From: Nannochloris sp. 'desiccata'
Taxonomy: Eukaryota > Chlorophyta > Trebouxiophyceae > Chlorellales > Chlorellaceae
DNA: 64,000 nucleotides
Assembly: GCA_019044685.2 (NCBI GenBank)
Contig: JAGTXX020000011.1
Location: 1,178,001 to 1,242,000, forward strand
Direction: 5' to 3'
The stretch's first letter is position 1, and each line of letters opens with the position of its first letter. Under the pieces are notes generated by a model, which had not been told where the DNA came from, did not search any database, and saw only the letters and a program-made list of their open reading frames with translations. The position numbers and the translations under genes were made by a program. This document shows positions 1 through 11,789 of the stretch, piece by piece.

Positions 1-2
1 GC

Positions 3-374
3 GGCGCTGGCAAATCTTGTGCTGGTGGCATTTACTCCGTCCCTGGCAGCGTACGCACCGAGTCCCGCGCTTACAACGCTGTGTCTAATGCTCGTTACAA
101 CAACCATGCCATGGATGATGAAGATCTCAGCGATGCTGAAGATGAAGTCCAGGGCCGGGGTGGCAGCAAGGACGACAACAAGGTGTACGCTGAAACTCAA
201 GTAAGCGGGGACCGCCGCAAGAAGAAGATTTCTGTAGTGAAGGAGCCTGTATACCAGAATACCAAGCTCAAGCGCAATGCTAAGGCCCCTCCTACCGTGC
301 AAAAAAGCGTTCCTACTAAAAGAGGTGGGCTCCGCTCTACCAGGCGTGGGGCGGCGGCAAAGGCTGAGCACTGA
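3..374 (+). CDS. 3' end of a gene truncated by the window edge, unknown product
   Basis: An open frame runs from the first bases of the window to a TGA at 372-374, so only about 123 C-terminal residues are visible. The visible part is hydrophilic and probably disordered: an acidic patch (DDEDLSDAEDE) is followed by a Lys/Arg-rich tail with RRKKK and KRGG/RRGAA clusters, as in many nuclear or chromatin-associated proteins. I recognise no family. A GTAAGC at about 200-205 could be a donor, but the frame stays open through it. The function cannot be assigned from this fragment. Confidence 0.55.
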   Translation, partial: GAGKSCAGGIYSVPGSVRTESRAYNAVSNARYNNHAMDDEDLSDAEDEVQGRGGSKDDNKVYAETQVSGDRRKKKISVVKEPVYQNTKLKRNAKAPPTVQKSVPTKRGGLRSTRRGAAAKAEH

Positions 375-661
375 AAACTAACCAACTAAAGTATTAGCGT
401 ATACCATTCCATTTCTAACTTACTTCCTGCTTTTCAAGACCCATTTTGATATCGATAAATGTGTGATTACCTAAATGTAAATTTAAAACTTTGCAATATT
501 CAAGTTGCTATTGCGCTTTGCCGGTGTCGGCGTAGCAGTAATTCAAAACCTATTACAGTCTTGCAGTCCCTCATGGCAATATCATTTTAAATTAATCATA
601 TGATTGTATTTATCTCAGTTATTTCCACTTAGCAGCAAGCTTAATAGCTTTAGAATCTGCA

Positions 662-1842
662 ATGGACGATATAAATAATTGGCGAAAAAATCAGATCAAA
701 GCTCATAGACGAAAGGTGAGGCTACTTTGCAGCGCCACTTATCATCTCCCGTAATTAATACACACGTAATCTCTACTCTGATTGTATTATCCTTGTTTCT
801 CCCTGATAGGTATTTTGTCTTAGTTGGAATTGCGACGGAACTCGCCTTGCCACTGGTTCTCAAGACCAGACAATTAAATTGTGGAAGACAGATGATCAAA
901 ACATCTCAGTAAGTAGAGTGGAGAGGGATGCATCTTTTTAGCTGTTATAATATTGCTACTAAGTCACAGTGAAGTATGCGCTCTACCCCCCAAAAAAGCT
1001 CCTCCGCCCACGGCTTAAGAGCAAAATCTGTCACCAATTTTTTTTACCCTCTCAAATTTTCCTCATTTATTCAGTCTAAATCCGAAGCAGAATTGCGTGG
1101 TCATACAGACGCTGTCATGTATCTGCGATGGCATCCATCAAATCCTGATCGACTCGCATCAACATCCTCTCAAGAGAAGTGCATTCGGTTTTGGGACGCT
1201 CGAACGTCAAAAAATACTGCCACGCTAACTACACCAGGGCATAATCTGTATTTAGCATGGACACACGACGGAAATGAAATGGCAGTAGGGAGCAAAGAAG
1301 ATTTTGTCTGCATTATAGATGTTCGCAAGATGAAGGTCATTCAAAAGCATTCCTACAGGTATCAAGTCAACGAACTTGCATTTTTATCTACTTCCCGTCT
1401 TTTTTTACAGGCTACGGGCAATGGCGGGGAAGTAGAGGTACAGCAATACCCTGATATGAAACGAGTAGGAGGTTTGAAAGGGCACACTGCTGCTGTGCTT
1501 TCTTTAGCTGTGGATCCTGCAGAAAAATATATAGCAACTGGAGGAGCCGATGCCGTCGCATGCTTATGGGATGCGAAAGATTTTATTTGTTTGCGTAGTT
1601 ATTATGCAATGGATTTCCCACCGCGTGCGCTAGCGTTTAGTTATGACTCCAAGTATTTAGCAATGGCGGGAGAGGACCCGTGTTTGTTTGTAGAAGATAT
1701 AGAAAGCGGGAAATCAATGGGGATAGTACCGGTGAAAAGTAGTCCTGAGGATTGTGCATGGCATCCGAAAAGGCATGTCCTGGCGTATCCTGTGGAAGTG
1801 GTGCAGGGGGAAAGCTCAATTGAATTTAGAACAAAGAGTTGA
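662..1842 (+). CDS. THOC3: THO complex subunit, WD40 protein TEX1/THOC3
   Basis: A WD40 beta-propeller of the THO/TREX complex, which couples transcription to nuclear mRNA export. Three exons, 662-715, 810-908 and 1075-1842, join in phase 0 to give about 306 residues, close to the family length. Exon 1 starts MDDINNW and exon 2 supplies the first WD repeat, ending TGSQDQTIKLWK. Further repeats include GHTDAV with FWDART, GHTAAV with CLWDAK, and a C-terminal AWHPKR that matches the human and plant THOC3 end. The ATG at 662 is the first in frame. A TGTAA polyadenylation-type signal lies at 1852, 10 nt past the stop. Assignment to THOC3 rather than another WD40 protein rests on the overall pattern of the last three blades. 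Confidence 0.9.
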
Positions 1843-2077
1843 TAGTACTGTTGTAATATATGTGTTATTGTTGACGAGGGAAAAGAACACGTATTGATAA
1901 AAAGAAAATATATCTAGGCGGCGCTGGACTGCAAATTTATTTTTATTTATTATTACGCATTTGAAAGAATTGCCGCAATCGATCAAGCGCATTGTTTCGA
2001 TAGAATACTGGGATCAGTTGTTCAGACTCGCATCACTACTGGATCTCTTCCACTTTGTTTCGCATCATCTCTAAAGC

Positions 2078-2968
2078 ATGTCGGAATCTGTTGATCCTCT
2101 TTCACGTATCGTAAAGCACCTGGATACAGGCGCTCCACCAGCAGATCAAGCAGCAGCATGTGCTACCATCGCTATTCTTTGTTCACAGCCTACTCCTCCT
2201 GAAAATCTGGACGGTGTTTGTGCCAAATTGCTTAATTTATTAGCTGGCTCAGAAGAAGGCGTCAAGCCAAATGTGATTGCAGCAATATCAGCAGGGATGG
2301 AAGTCTCTGAACAATTTTATAAAGATGCTATCACAGGAGGCGCAGCACAAAAACTTGTCCCTCTCCTCACCTCTGCTGCTCCCACCGCTGCGGCTGCAGA
2401 GAATAGCACTGACCAACAAAAGCAGCCAGAGGTATCTGCTAGCAGGCAGATTATATTAAATTCGTTAACAGCGCTCGGAGCTTTAGGAGAATGCAGTGAA
2501 GAAGGCCGTACTTCTGTCTTGGAAGCGGGTGGTGTCCCTGCTGTTGTAGCGTACTGCTCCCCCGAACACGATGTACTGATTCAAGAAGCAGCAGTAGATT
2601 CAATCTGCAAGCTCATGTCAAGTGGATCTGGTGTGAAGGAAGCTGCTGAAAAGGCAGGAATTGTATCTAAGTTGGCAGAATTATTATCAGCGGATCAGAG
2701 AAAGGCTGAAATTACTGTAAGGGCCTTGCTTGGGCTTGGCATGGTCATGGCGGGGAGTGAACAGGCTCAGCTAGAGCTCGCTTCTGCCCCAGGAGCTGTA
2801 GGTGCATTATTATCGTTAATGAGGCAAGGTGATGATGGAGACATTCAGCATATTGCAGCAGGTCTTTTCTCTGGATTAGCGAGTGCACCAGCGGCCAAAG
2901 AAGCTTTAGCCGCAGCAATGCGGGATGCACAAAAGACGGCGGAGGCAACCGCAAAATATGTTACTTAG
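2078..2968 (+). CDS. armadillo-repeat-like helical protein
   Basis: A single-exon ORF of 296 residues made of repeated amphipathic helices. ARM-type units are visible: an AGGVPAVVAYC unit near residue 150, an AGIVSKLAELL unit near 205, and a PGAVGALLSLM unit near 245. These follow the familiar pattern in which a Gly-rich turn precedes a Leu-rich helix. There is no signal peptide or membrane segment, so it is probably cytosolic or nuclear. An Ala/Thr-rich linker sits near residues 100-125. ARM proteins are scaffolds and the partner cannot be inferred. The start codon is the first ATG, and TGTAA at 3002 lies 34 nt past the stop. The ORF is convincing; specific function is unknown. Confidence 0.75.
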   Translation: MSESVDPLSRIVKHLDTGAPPADQAAACATIAILCSQPTPPENLDGVCAKLLNLLAGSEEGVKPNVIAAISAGMEVSEQFYKDAITGGAAQKLVPLLTSAAPTAAAAENSTDQQKQPEVSASRQIILNSLTALGALGECSEEGRTSVLEAGGVPAVVAYCSPEHDVLIQEAAVDSICKLMSSGSGVKEAAEKAGIVSKLAELLSADQRKAEITVRALLGLGMVMAGSEQAQLELASAPGAVGALLSLMRQGDDGDIQHIAAGLFSGLASAPAAKEALAAAMRDAQKTAEATAKYVT

Positions 2969-3042
2969 CAAAATTTTCAAACACTTGTATTGATATTTAA
3001 ATGTAATTAAAATGTACGGTCAGCAACTAAAATAAGCTGAAT

Positions 3043-4088
3043 TTAGTGCTTAGGCCATAGTTGGTTTCTTTCTTCTTCAGACAACCCAACTTGGTGATTG
3101 CTATATTCCCACAATTGCAACGCCTTTTCACCGTCAATTGCCGCTACCGATGGCATAGTTTCTTTTCCCATGTGTATGTATTTCACATGCTTTCTAGCGT
3201 ATTCTGGAGCTGTAGCAGCGCGTAAAACACCGGATGCGCCTTGTTCTGGGGTCTGAAATACAGTTGAAGCAAGAAAATTCACAACTGTGCCGACAACGCC
3301 ATGTAGATCTCGGAAAATATTGGTGGCTACTCGACCGGGGCTCACACAGCTGGTAACTATCGTAGACTCGCGTTCACTCAATTTTCTAGACAGTTCTAGA
3401 GTCATTAGTGAGTTTCCTAGCTTACTGCGAGCGTATTGTGAGTACCAATTGGCAGGTTGGCGAGGCTCGAGGGTCCACTGCAGACCACTCGAGCGTCCAC
3501 TGCATTCTTCTTTTTTATCAGAAGCAGCACCATTGAAGGGAGCTAGGCTTAAAGAGCCGCGTCGATGTGCTTCAGATCCTACAGTGATGATGCGTCCATT
3601 AGGTGCCATAGATGGTAGCAGGAGGCGCGTCAAAAGGTAGGTCCCAAGGTGATTAATTTTAAAATGCCGGTCGAATAATTGGTGGTCATTGTAGGAAGTT
3701 TCCAGAGGAGGCACACCCATGACTCCTGCATTATTTACCAGTACATCAATCATTTTATTATCTGATTGGATGAAATTGACAAAGTTTTGGATGCTGGCAT
3801 AGTCTTCTAAATCCAGCAAAGCACAGCTACAGGTGTTGGAGGTGTTCTTGTGGCGGTGAAGGAGTTCAGCTCGGGCTTTCTCACAGGCGTCCAAGCGCCT
3901 GCACGCCATCACGACATGATCTCCACGGGCAAGCAGACCTAATGCAACTTCTTTTCCTGCATTTACAAAAGAAAAAGGTCGCGAATTTGAGAACGAGATA
4001 CGCAAGGTCACAAATGTAATGTGATCCTACCTATTCCGCAGTTTGAGCCTGTAACTATAGAGATACGCTGCATCTTCGTTTCGTGCAT
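3043..4088 (-). CDS. short-chain dehydrogenase/reductase, retinol-dehydrogenase-like
   Basis: A classical SDR oxidoreductase using NAD(P)(H). Two exons, 4088-4031 and 3956-3043, are separated by a 74-nt intron; the junction rebuilds the cofactor motif TGSNCGIG at the N terminus. Other SDR landmarks are present: NNAG, and the catalytic YARSK (Tyr-x-x-x-Lys). The protein is 323 residues, typical for the RDH/WWOX-like and protochlorophyllide-reductase-like branch. Two in-frame ATGs (4088 and 4073) are possible starts; the upstream one adds five residues. No transit peptide is obvious. A 43-residue insert (residues about 160-200, PFNGAASDKKEE...) before the active site is longer than usual. The substrate is unknown. 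Confidence 0.88.
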
Positions 4089-4346
4089 TTTATTTGATGG
4101 GCATAGGTTCAAAACTTTTGAATCAAAAGTTTCCACAAAAATTGGAGCAGTGGCCTTTCGAACTCGTGTTTCTTTCCACCCACTGCAAAAGTTAGTTGGA
4201 GCTTTTACCTGACTAAGAGCAAAAAATGGCCTAAATACCAGCATGCTTAATTGTGATAATTCCGATAAATCTATTAAAACCGCTCATAGCGGCGAGTATT
4301 GTACATTCACTGCACATTTGCGAAATTAATTAAGTAGTTGGTACCC

Positions 4347-7300
4347 ATGCAGCGCACAGAGTTTAGCTTCCGTGCTGCAGGCGTCACACCTGGCAAGCTT
4401 TCAGGAACGCCCAATATTGATAATGATAGCCCTGGAGGCTCAGGCTTCAGCATTAAAAGTTTTAGGCCCAAGACATCCAAAATTCCTAGCCCACCTCAAA
4501 AAGATGCCGCTACGCCAGCTGAAAAAATTATGAAAAAACAGGTACTTATTTATGAAATTAATTAGCGCTGGCTCATTGGGCATTTAGTGGCTTCCACAAC
4601 CTAACGATAAAATGTCCAACTGCCAAATTCTTGTTTCTGCAGGGTCTCTTTGCCTCGCCTTTGCCCACACCTGCTGAAGGTAACCGCGAAGATGCTCTTA
4701 AAAATATGGTTGTGGAATTAGAGAAGCGTTTGGCCAACGAGAGCAAGGCACAGTCAGCACTTAAGAAACAGCTGGCCAATCTCTGCGGCCGTGATGCAGT
4801 AAGTCCATAGTTCAACAGACAGTGTGGCATTAATTCTTTGCTTGGATTTGAGCAATTATCTCTATCATGACATACATAATGCATATAAACAAACATTCCT
4901 TCTTCACACCCCTTAATTTCTACAGGAGAGCTTAAAAGAGCTCAAGGAAGAGTCAGAGACCCGTAGCCGCCGTGCCTTTGTCATATCCACAAAGCTCGCC
5001 CGTGCCCGCAGTACCTTGAAGGACCTTCAAAGCGCTCAAACTAGCTACCATGAAAGTGCTCAAAAGGTTAGGATGGTTGAAAACAAGCTGTACGGTAAAC
5101 AAGAAGGCCCCAGACGCTCCTCCTCTTCCAGTGCAAACACTGGCAGACTCCGTTATGAGCTTGATCAAGCCACGTCAATGATGGGTGCTGCTTTCAAGCG
5201 TGTAGAACAGATTGAAGGCATTACTGATGAGCTTATTCGCCAACTTGTTGAAGTTGAAACCGAGTTGGCAGAAGTCCAAGCTGCCCGTGAGGAAGAAAGT
5301 TTGGCTCATGCTGATGAAGTAAGCCGTCTTACCAAGGAGCGCATGCAGCTTGCAGATCATTTACAAAATGCCATCCAACGCACTGCTGAGATTAAAGCTC
5401 AGGATGAGAAGCTCAAGGCTGAGTTGGCCAAGGCAGCACATCGGGCTGAGGAGCTTGCATCCGAGGTCGTTGCTGCTGGCCGTGCAAAGACTGAGGCTGA
5501 GCGCGAGATGGCTGCTGAGCGTGAATCTCTTGCTTTTGCTTTATCCGAGGTCCGCGCACGCCAAGCTGAGCTCGCCGCTGATTTAGAGGCCAAAGAATCT
5601 GAGCTTAACGAAGCCTTGGACAAGGCCTCTCAGGGCACTCCTGTTGGCCGTGGTGCCAAAGTTGTCCTCCCTATGGCTCTTCAGAGAATTAGAGAAACTC
5701 AAGAAGCTCTTCGCACTGAAGAAAACCGCAAGGCTGCTGCCGAAGCTAAATTGGTAGAGGTTGTGGCCAATGGTGCTGCTGCTGAGGCTACTTTGAAACT
5801 CCAGTTGAAAGAATTAGACGCTGAGCGACAGCGTCAATTATCTGAAAAAGATGCTTCTTTAGCTAGTATGACTCGTGCTGTTGCTTCTGCTACGAAAGAA
5901 GCTGCAGTAAAGCAGGAGGCTGTTAACAAATTGGCGGCCGAGGTTTCTGCCTTGGATAAGGAGCGCACAGACTTGCAAGCTGAAGTGCAGGAAGCGACAC
6001 ACAGATGCCTTGAATTAGAAGCACAGCTTTCTCAAGTTCAAACTGAGCTTGGCCGCGCCTGTGATGAAAAGAGGCAAGCTCTTGCTGATGCTACTGCATT
6101 AAGAAAGGAGCTCAACGTTGCTGCCGTTGCCCGTAATGAGCTTACTGCTGCTTTAGAGGCCAATCACAAGCAATGCTCTACTTTGGAGGCTTCTATTGAA
6201 TCTATGAAGGCTCAGTTACAGGCAGATGGCGCTGCTGCTGCTGAAAAAGCAGACACGCTTGGTGCCGCTATCGCTGCTGCTGAGGCCGCTGCTGCTAACA
6301 CTAACTTTCAACTGAAAGAAGCTCTTGCTGCCCAAACTGCTGCTACACAGCGTTGTGATGAAATGGAAGGCAAAATGCGTTTACAAGAGGTGTCTATAAG
6401 TGAGCTTACCCATGCCGTTGCCACCGCCCAGGCCAAGGCCGCTGACCTCAATGCACAGCTGGCTTCTACTGCTGACGCTGCAGCTGCACAAAAGTATGAA
6501 ATGCTTCGTACTGTAGATACTACGCAAACGCAGCTTGGAGAAGCGGTCAAAGAACGTGATACCTTCCAGGTTCAGCTCACCGAGCAAGCGGCCATTACCG
6601 CTGAGCTCGAATCCTCTGTTGCTGCTTTGCGTGCTGAGCTTTTTGCTGCTGAGAATCGCCATGCTGAACAAGTTGAGAAACTAAGGGATTCTGTTTTCAG
6701 AAACGCAGCAAAACTGGATGCGACTACATGTCAATTAGCTGCTGCTGTGGTGTCTCAGGGCGACCTGGTTGCTATCAATGCAGAGCTTGAAACAATGGTG
6801 GATTCTCTCCGCAAAAGCTTGATTGCTGCTGAAAACACGCATGCATCCAAGATGGAGGAACTGGAAGATGTTGTTTTCGCTACTGACGAGCGCTTGGCTG
6901 CTGCCATGGATCAACTCGCTGCCGCCGGTGCTGCTCAAAATGCCCTTAGTGCTGTCAATTCGGAGTTGCAAAATTCTGTTCTTGGCCTTCAAAGCCGTGT
7001 TACTATCTTGTCTGAAGATAAAATGGCTGTTGAAGCTGCTCTTGTAGCTGCTGCCAAACAGTCTGGTATTGCCACCGCTGATCAACTCCGTTCTGAACTC
7101 CAAGCTGCCGCCCATGCTCAAACCATGCTTCGTGACGAACGAGTGCATCTTGAATCGCAATTAATTAAGCAAGAAGCGTCTGTCGCTCAGCTTACGACTG
7201 CTCTGGAGGCTCTTTCCGCTGCGTCTTCTGCCAAGGAGGCTGAGATGGAAGAACTCGCTGCTCGTGCAACCGATCGTGCTGCTGTGCTGTCTTCTCAATT

Positions 7301-10300
7301 ACAGCGCGTGTGTGAAGAGCGTGATAATATGGATCGTGAATGTTTGAAGCTCCGCAATGATCTTGATGGGTTGGCTGAGGCTCTTCAGGTTAAAGAAAGC
7401 GAGATTGATGCTGCAAAATCTCAAGGCACCCCCAAAGGAGAAGGTGCCAAACAGGTGTTGAAAAAGGCCTTTGAAAAGATCCGTAGCTTGCAACAAGCTG
7501 TAGCTAACACTGAAAAGGATTTGATTGCCAAGACTGATGCTTTGGCTGAGCGTGATGTGGCTATTGCTGGTCTTGAAGAAGCTGCTCGCCAACGGGAGGA
7601 GCTTGCTGCTGCCTTGCAGCATCGTTTGGAGCTTGTTGCGAGAGATGCTGAAGCCCAGGCTGATGAGCTGCGTTCTGAATTACAGAATGAGCGTGAAATG
7701 AATGCTGAGTTGGAAAAGATGAATGCTGAATTGGCTCCTCAAGTGGAAGACTTGGCTGCCCAGCTTGAAGCCGCTGCTGGTGTTGAAGAAGCTGCAGAGG
7801 CACTTAAAGCTACTGCTGAAATACATGTCGCTATAGCTTCAGCGAAACTGCGTGATGCAATAATCGAGCGTGATGCTCTTGCTGGTGAAAAGGCTGTTGC
7901 TGAGAGCGACGCCGCTACTCTCCGTTCTGAGTTGGCTCAACTCAATTTTGAGTCTGGAACTCAATTGCAAGCTGCCATGAAGGCTCGTGATAGTGCCATC
8001 TCTGAAAAGAACTCCATTCAGGCATCCAGTGAAATGGCTGCTGGTGAGCTTCGTGGTGAGCTTGCCGAACTCCGTTACACCTCGGCTATCAAAGAAAGCG
8101 CCAACAAAGAAGTCATGCTCAAGACGTTTAACAAGCTTCGTGACTTGAAAAGTGCTCTTGACGCCGAAATGAAGAATGTTTCCGAGCTTGGGGCTAAACT
8201 TGAGACTGCTGAAGCAAACGCGTCCGAACTGGCTCAAGAGTTGGCTGCCAAGACTGCTGCTTTACTTTCCACACAAGAGGACAATGAAGCCTTAGAGAGG
8301 GCCATGTGCCGCTTACGTGTCGATGTCCAGGTGGAGCTTGAAGCCCGTTTAACTGCCGAAAAGGAGCATGGAGCTGCAAAGGAGGAGATTAGTAAGCTTG
8401 AAAACCTGGTTGCTAAACTCACTGCTGAGAGTACCGAGCTCAAAACCGTGTTAGAGCAACGTACTAACGAAGTTCATCAGGCGCGTTCTGAAGGCGCATC
8501 TCAAGTATCAGATATTTCTTCCAAGTATAATGATGCTGTAGCTGCTTTGGAGGCTTCTAAAGTGGCTCTGGAAGCAACTGAGATCAGGGTCGCTGCAGCA
8601 CTCGCGGAGTTGGAGATTGCTCGCGCTGACGCAGCCAAAAAACAAGCTGCTTCTAAAGAGGTGACTCGCCTTGCATTCGAAAAGATTAAATCTCTTCAAC
8701 TTGCCGTCCAAGAGAAAGATGTGAGTCTGAATGATGCTGCAGATAGGGCAACACAGCTTTCTGCATTGTTATCTGCTACTCAAGGTCGATTGGCTGATGC
8801 TGCTGCTGACGCTGTACAGCAGGCCAAGGCCAAAGAAGCTCTCCTCGAGGATGCTCAAGATAAAGAAAATACGTTGGCAGAAATGAAGGCATCTAAAATG
8901 GCTGCTACAAAGCAGGTTGAGGTACGTTGCGTTGACTGTCTTTGGAGAAGAAAGAACGTTGGCCGACTTTGAACATGAGTTTGAACTGCTTTAGGTAATA
9001 TTCCTCTAACATACTGCTCTATTCTTTTTAAATTATTATATTGCAGGAACTCCAGAGTGCTTTAGCCACTGCTCGAGCCAAGGTCACTGAATTGACTACT
9101 GCTTCTACGAAGAATGCATCTACGGTTACTACTCTTCAGGCAAGCACTTCTATTGGGAAAGGGTTGCTCATGATTGTTGATATAGTGTATTTATCAGTCG
9201 GTTTTGTTGTTTGTTTTGCTGATGAGCTTGCAAAGCTGGCAGCACGGTTGTAGTTGAACTGCAGGCTGCTGTGACTTTCTTGCTGGTGCCTGTCAGCAAT
9301 AATTATTTTATTTTAACTGTCTGTTGTTTTGATTCTGCTAGCGATGTTTCTAGCTGTTACCATATTTACATATTCTCTTCTCTCTCGTTGTTAATTTAGC
9401 TTTTCTTCTCTATAAAGCTTTTGGCACTGTAAGAGTGCGATGATTAAAATATGATTTAGTACTAAATCGTTCTGCATATTGCTTTCATCTTTTTATGCAG
9501 GCTCGCATCACTGAATTAGAGCAACTGTACTCTACATTCGAAGCAGCAGCTTCTGACTTCAAAACGCAATTCGCCGAAGCTTCTTCTCGCACTGTTGCCT
9601 TACAGCAGGAGAAGGAAAGCCTCGCCAAAGAGCTGTCTGCGGCCTCGACTAAAAGCGCCGAATTGGAAGCACGTTTGAACGACCAGTGTGGTATCGTTGA
9701 AAAGCTGAAAGAAGCATTATCACTTCAAAAGGAAACTGTCACTACATCCAGGCGGGTGGGTGCTATTCGTGAGGCTGAGCTCTCTCGTGCTCTCTGCACC
9801 ATAGAAAACAAAATGGCCGAAATGCAAAAGAAGAGTGCTGGAGAGCTTCAAGCTGCTAAAAATCAAATCTCTCTCTTGAAACAATCAAACGAAAACCTTG
9901 TATTTGCTTCTGCCAAGGTGCCCGAACTCGAAAAGGCTAATGCCACTTTGGAAGAAAAGGCAAGCAAGGTCGCGGCTTTGGAAAAACAAGTTGCAGAGTT
10001 AAAAATGATTGCCAGCCAATATGACGCTTTACAGCGTGCAAACATGGAGCTCTGTGCTCAAATGTCTGAGGCTGATAGCGAACGTCGTGCTGCATTAAAG
10101 GCTTCTAAACTTGCTACTGAACGTGCTGATAAATTGCGTTCTCATCAAGTTGAGATGAATGCTTTTGATACTGAGCATAGGGAGAGAGTCTCTCTGGCTC
10201 GTAATGGACGTACTTGGGGTGCTATTATTGCATGTGCTTTGGCTCTACTTTGGTCTGCTGCTGCTGGGCGTGTCACTGTTGGCGATGCTATCACCACCAG

Positions 10301-10313
10301 TAGCAGAAATTAA
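4347..10313 (+). CDS. giant coiled-coil protein with C-terminal membrane anchor, golgin-like
   Basis: Five exons in phase 0 (4347-4541, 4643-4798, 4926-8921, 9047-9139, 9501-10313) encode about 1750 residues. After a Ser/Pro-rich head of about 75 residues, nearly the whole chain is Ala/Glu/Lys/Leu heptad coiled coil without Pro. It ends in a hydrophobic stretch, TWGAIIACALALLWSAAAG, some 20 residues from the C terminus, so it looks tail-anchored. This layout is that of giantin/golgin-84-type tethers or nuclear-envelope coiled coils; no diagnostic golgin domain is seen, so that is inference from architecture. Four copies of a motif of the form KxVxxxAFxKIxxLQxAV occur at about 5632, 7423, 8088 and 8635. 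The last intron (9140-9500) uses a GC donor. Confidence 0.85.
9140..9500 (+). other. GC-AG intron in the coiled-coil gene
   Basis: The exon ends CTTCAG and the intron begins GCAAGC, the GC-AG donor consensus, and ends TTTATGCAG. Both flanking exons join in phase 0 and keep the coiled-coil heptads, whereas reading through gives a hydrophobic, non-coil peptide that stops at 9253. No GT donor nearby restores the frame as well. Confidence 0.7.
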
Positions 10314-10785
10314 ATTTGATATTGCGGTTGTCGTTGACGAAATTTTCAAAGAAAAGAAATAATAAATTAAAGTAAGGCTAATTGTTATTCTATGTACAAG
10401 TTGCGTTTTGTTTTGGATGAATATTACCCTTCTCTCTACATTTGTCTGCCCTCCATCAAGCACGCAAGTGCTGCCTGAAACCACGGCAGCACTAGGAGCA
10501 GAGCGGACAGTAAAATTTTAGAACCTTTTTTAGGCAGCTCGTAATATTAATAATGAGCGAGTGAGGCGCAGGTTCGCTATATTCTTCTTCCTTTTGTAAA
10601 GACAATCTATGAAACTGGGAGTCAAGTAGAGCCGCACATCAGCGGGCGACAACAAAAATTGCTTGGCCTGCTGTGGACGCCCAGCGCTGTGCTCCTTGGA
10701 ACAAAGACCTCAAAGAAACCTGTCAATCACCTGGAATTGGTGTTTTTTATTGTTTTGATGAATATTTCGAACAAAAAATATTCCA
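10314..10785. other. intergenic, no gene seen
   Basis: AT-rich spacer between the coiled-coil gene and the next plastid gene. It must hold the 3' UTR of the former and the promoter of the latter. I see no conserved ORF, RNA gene or repeat in it. Confidence 0.6.
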
Positions 10786-11527
10786 ATGCGAGTACAGAGA
10801 CTCGTAAATTCTGCCCCAGCGCAGCCATTAGCAGGTCGCAATGCTGTCCACAGAGGAATGAAGAGAAGGACAAGAGCCCCTATGGCCGCTAGAAATAACT
10901 CTCCTGGTGAGAAAGATAGTAACGATTCGAATTTGTAGCTGACCGATTTGTTCTGTAGGACATGTTAAATTTGAAATTAAACTTTTAGGCATGTTCTCAA
11001 CCACCGCACATTCCTTCCATCTTGTTTTCTTTTTCCTTACAGCAACAGAGAGCCTGGGCATGCTGGAAGCATTCTTTATCGGTAGAGCTCTTGCAGAGAC
11101 AGTTAATGAAAGATTAGGGAGCGTTGTTGGTGACGCTGTTGCAGAAATTGGGAGAATAGAAGCCGAGCTACGACGCTCAATACAGTACGTTGGAAGAATT
11201 TTTTTCTTTTATACACTTCTGGGTTTTTCTCTTTTGGCCGTATCATTCAAACAATATTAATGACGCTGAAATTCTATCTATTCAATTAAATACAGGGATT
11301 TTCAGGATGAAGTCATGTTTAGAGCCCAAAAAGAAATGGCGGCATCTGCAGGCGGTGATGGGAGTAGCATGATGGGTGGCGGGAGTGGTAATAAGAATGA
11401 TAAGAATAGAGGAGCGCTTGTAGCACCACCAGATGTTGCTGAATGTGTTGATAATCTCCGCGCAGAAGTCGCCTCTGCTAGAGCTCTAGTACAGCAAATT
11501 AAACAGAAACCGCCGATGCTGAAATAA
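10786..11527 (+). CDS. plastid-targeted protein of a cyanobacterial family (FFxGRALAE type, DUF6825-like)
   Basis: Three exons (10786-10906, 11043-11184, 11296-11527) splice to 164 residues. The first 55 or so residues are rich in Arg, Ala, Ser and Asn with no acidic residues, as in chloroplast transit peptides. The core begins MLEAFFIGRALAETVNERLG and continues with a helix ending in FQDEVMFRAQKEM. This resembles the short conserved proteins of cyanobacteria and plastids with an FFxGRALAE motif, which I recall as DUF6825; the family number should be checked. Biochemical role is not known to me. A Gly/Asn-rich linker precedes a final helix (CVDNLRAEVASARALVQQI). All three reading phases agree across the junctions, so the model is solid even though function is open. 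Confidence 0.8.
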
Positions 11528-11789
11528 ATCCATAAAAACTATTTTTGAACGTTTGTTCCCGCATTTTTCTAGAATACTTATTTTTGTGAATATTATTATA
11601 CCATTCTTGATTGTCTTACTGCAGAGTATCTTTCTAGATTCTTCCTTCTGCTAAATTGACAAATCGTACCGTAAATGTATTATACAAGGGTGGATCCAGA
11701 AAGAAAGTTTGGTTGGCACAAATGAAAAAAGAGTTTTTAAAAGTAAATTTGCTGAATTCGAGGCAAACGAAGCAAGATACAAGTCAAGT

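Noticed and set aside
3287..3640. Plus-strand ORF across the SDR gene
   Set aside because: It is the shadow of the minus-strand SDR, whose motifs and intron are well supported.
5175..8711. Numerous long antisense ORFs inside the coiled-coil gene
   Set aside because: They arise from GCT/GAG-rich codons read on the other strand; they have no homology or splice logic.
9047..9253. Read-through of the coiled-coil exon to a stop at 9253 as the true C terminus
   Set aside because: The read-through peptide is hydrophobic and breaks the coil, whereas a GC-AG splice joins phase-0 exons that continue the coil and end in a clear anchor.
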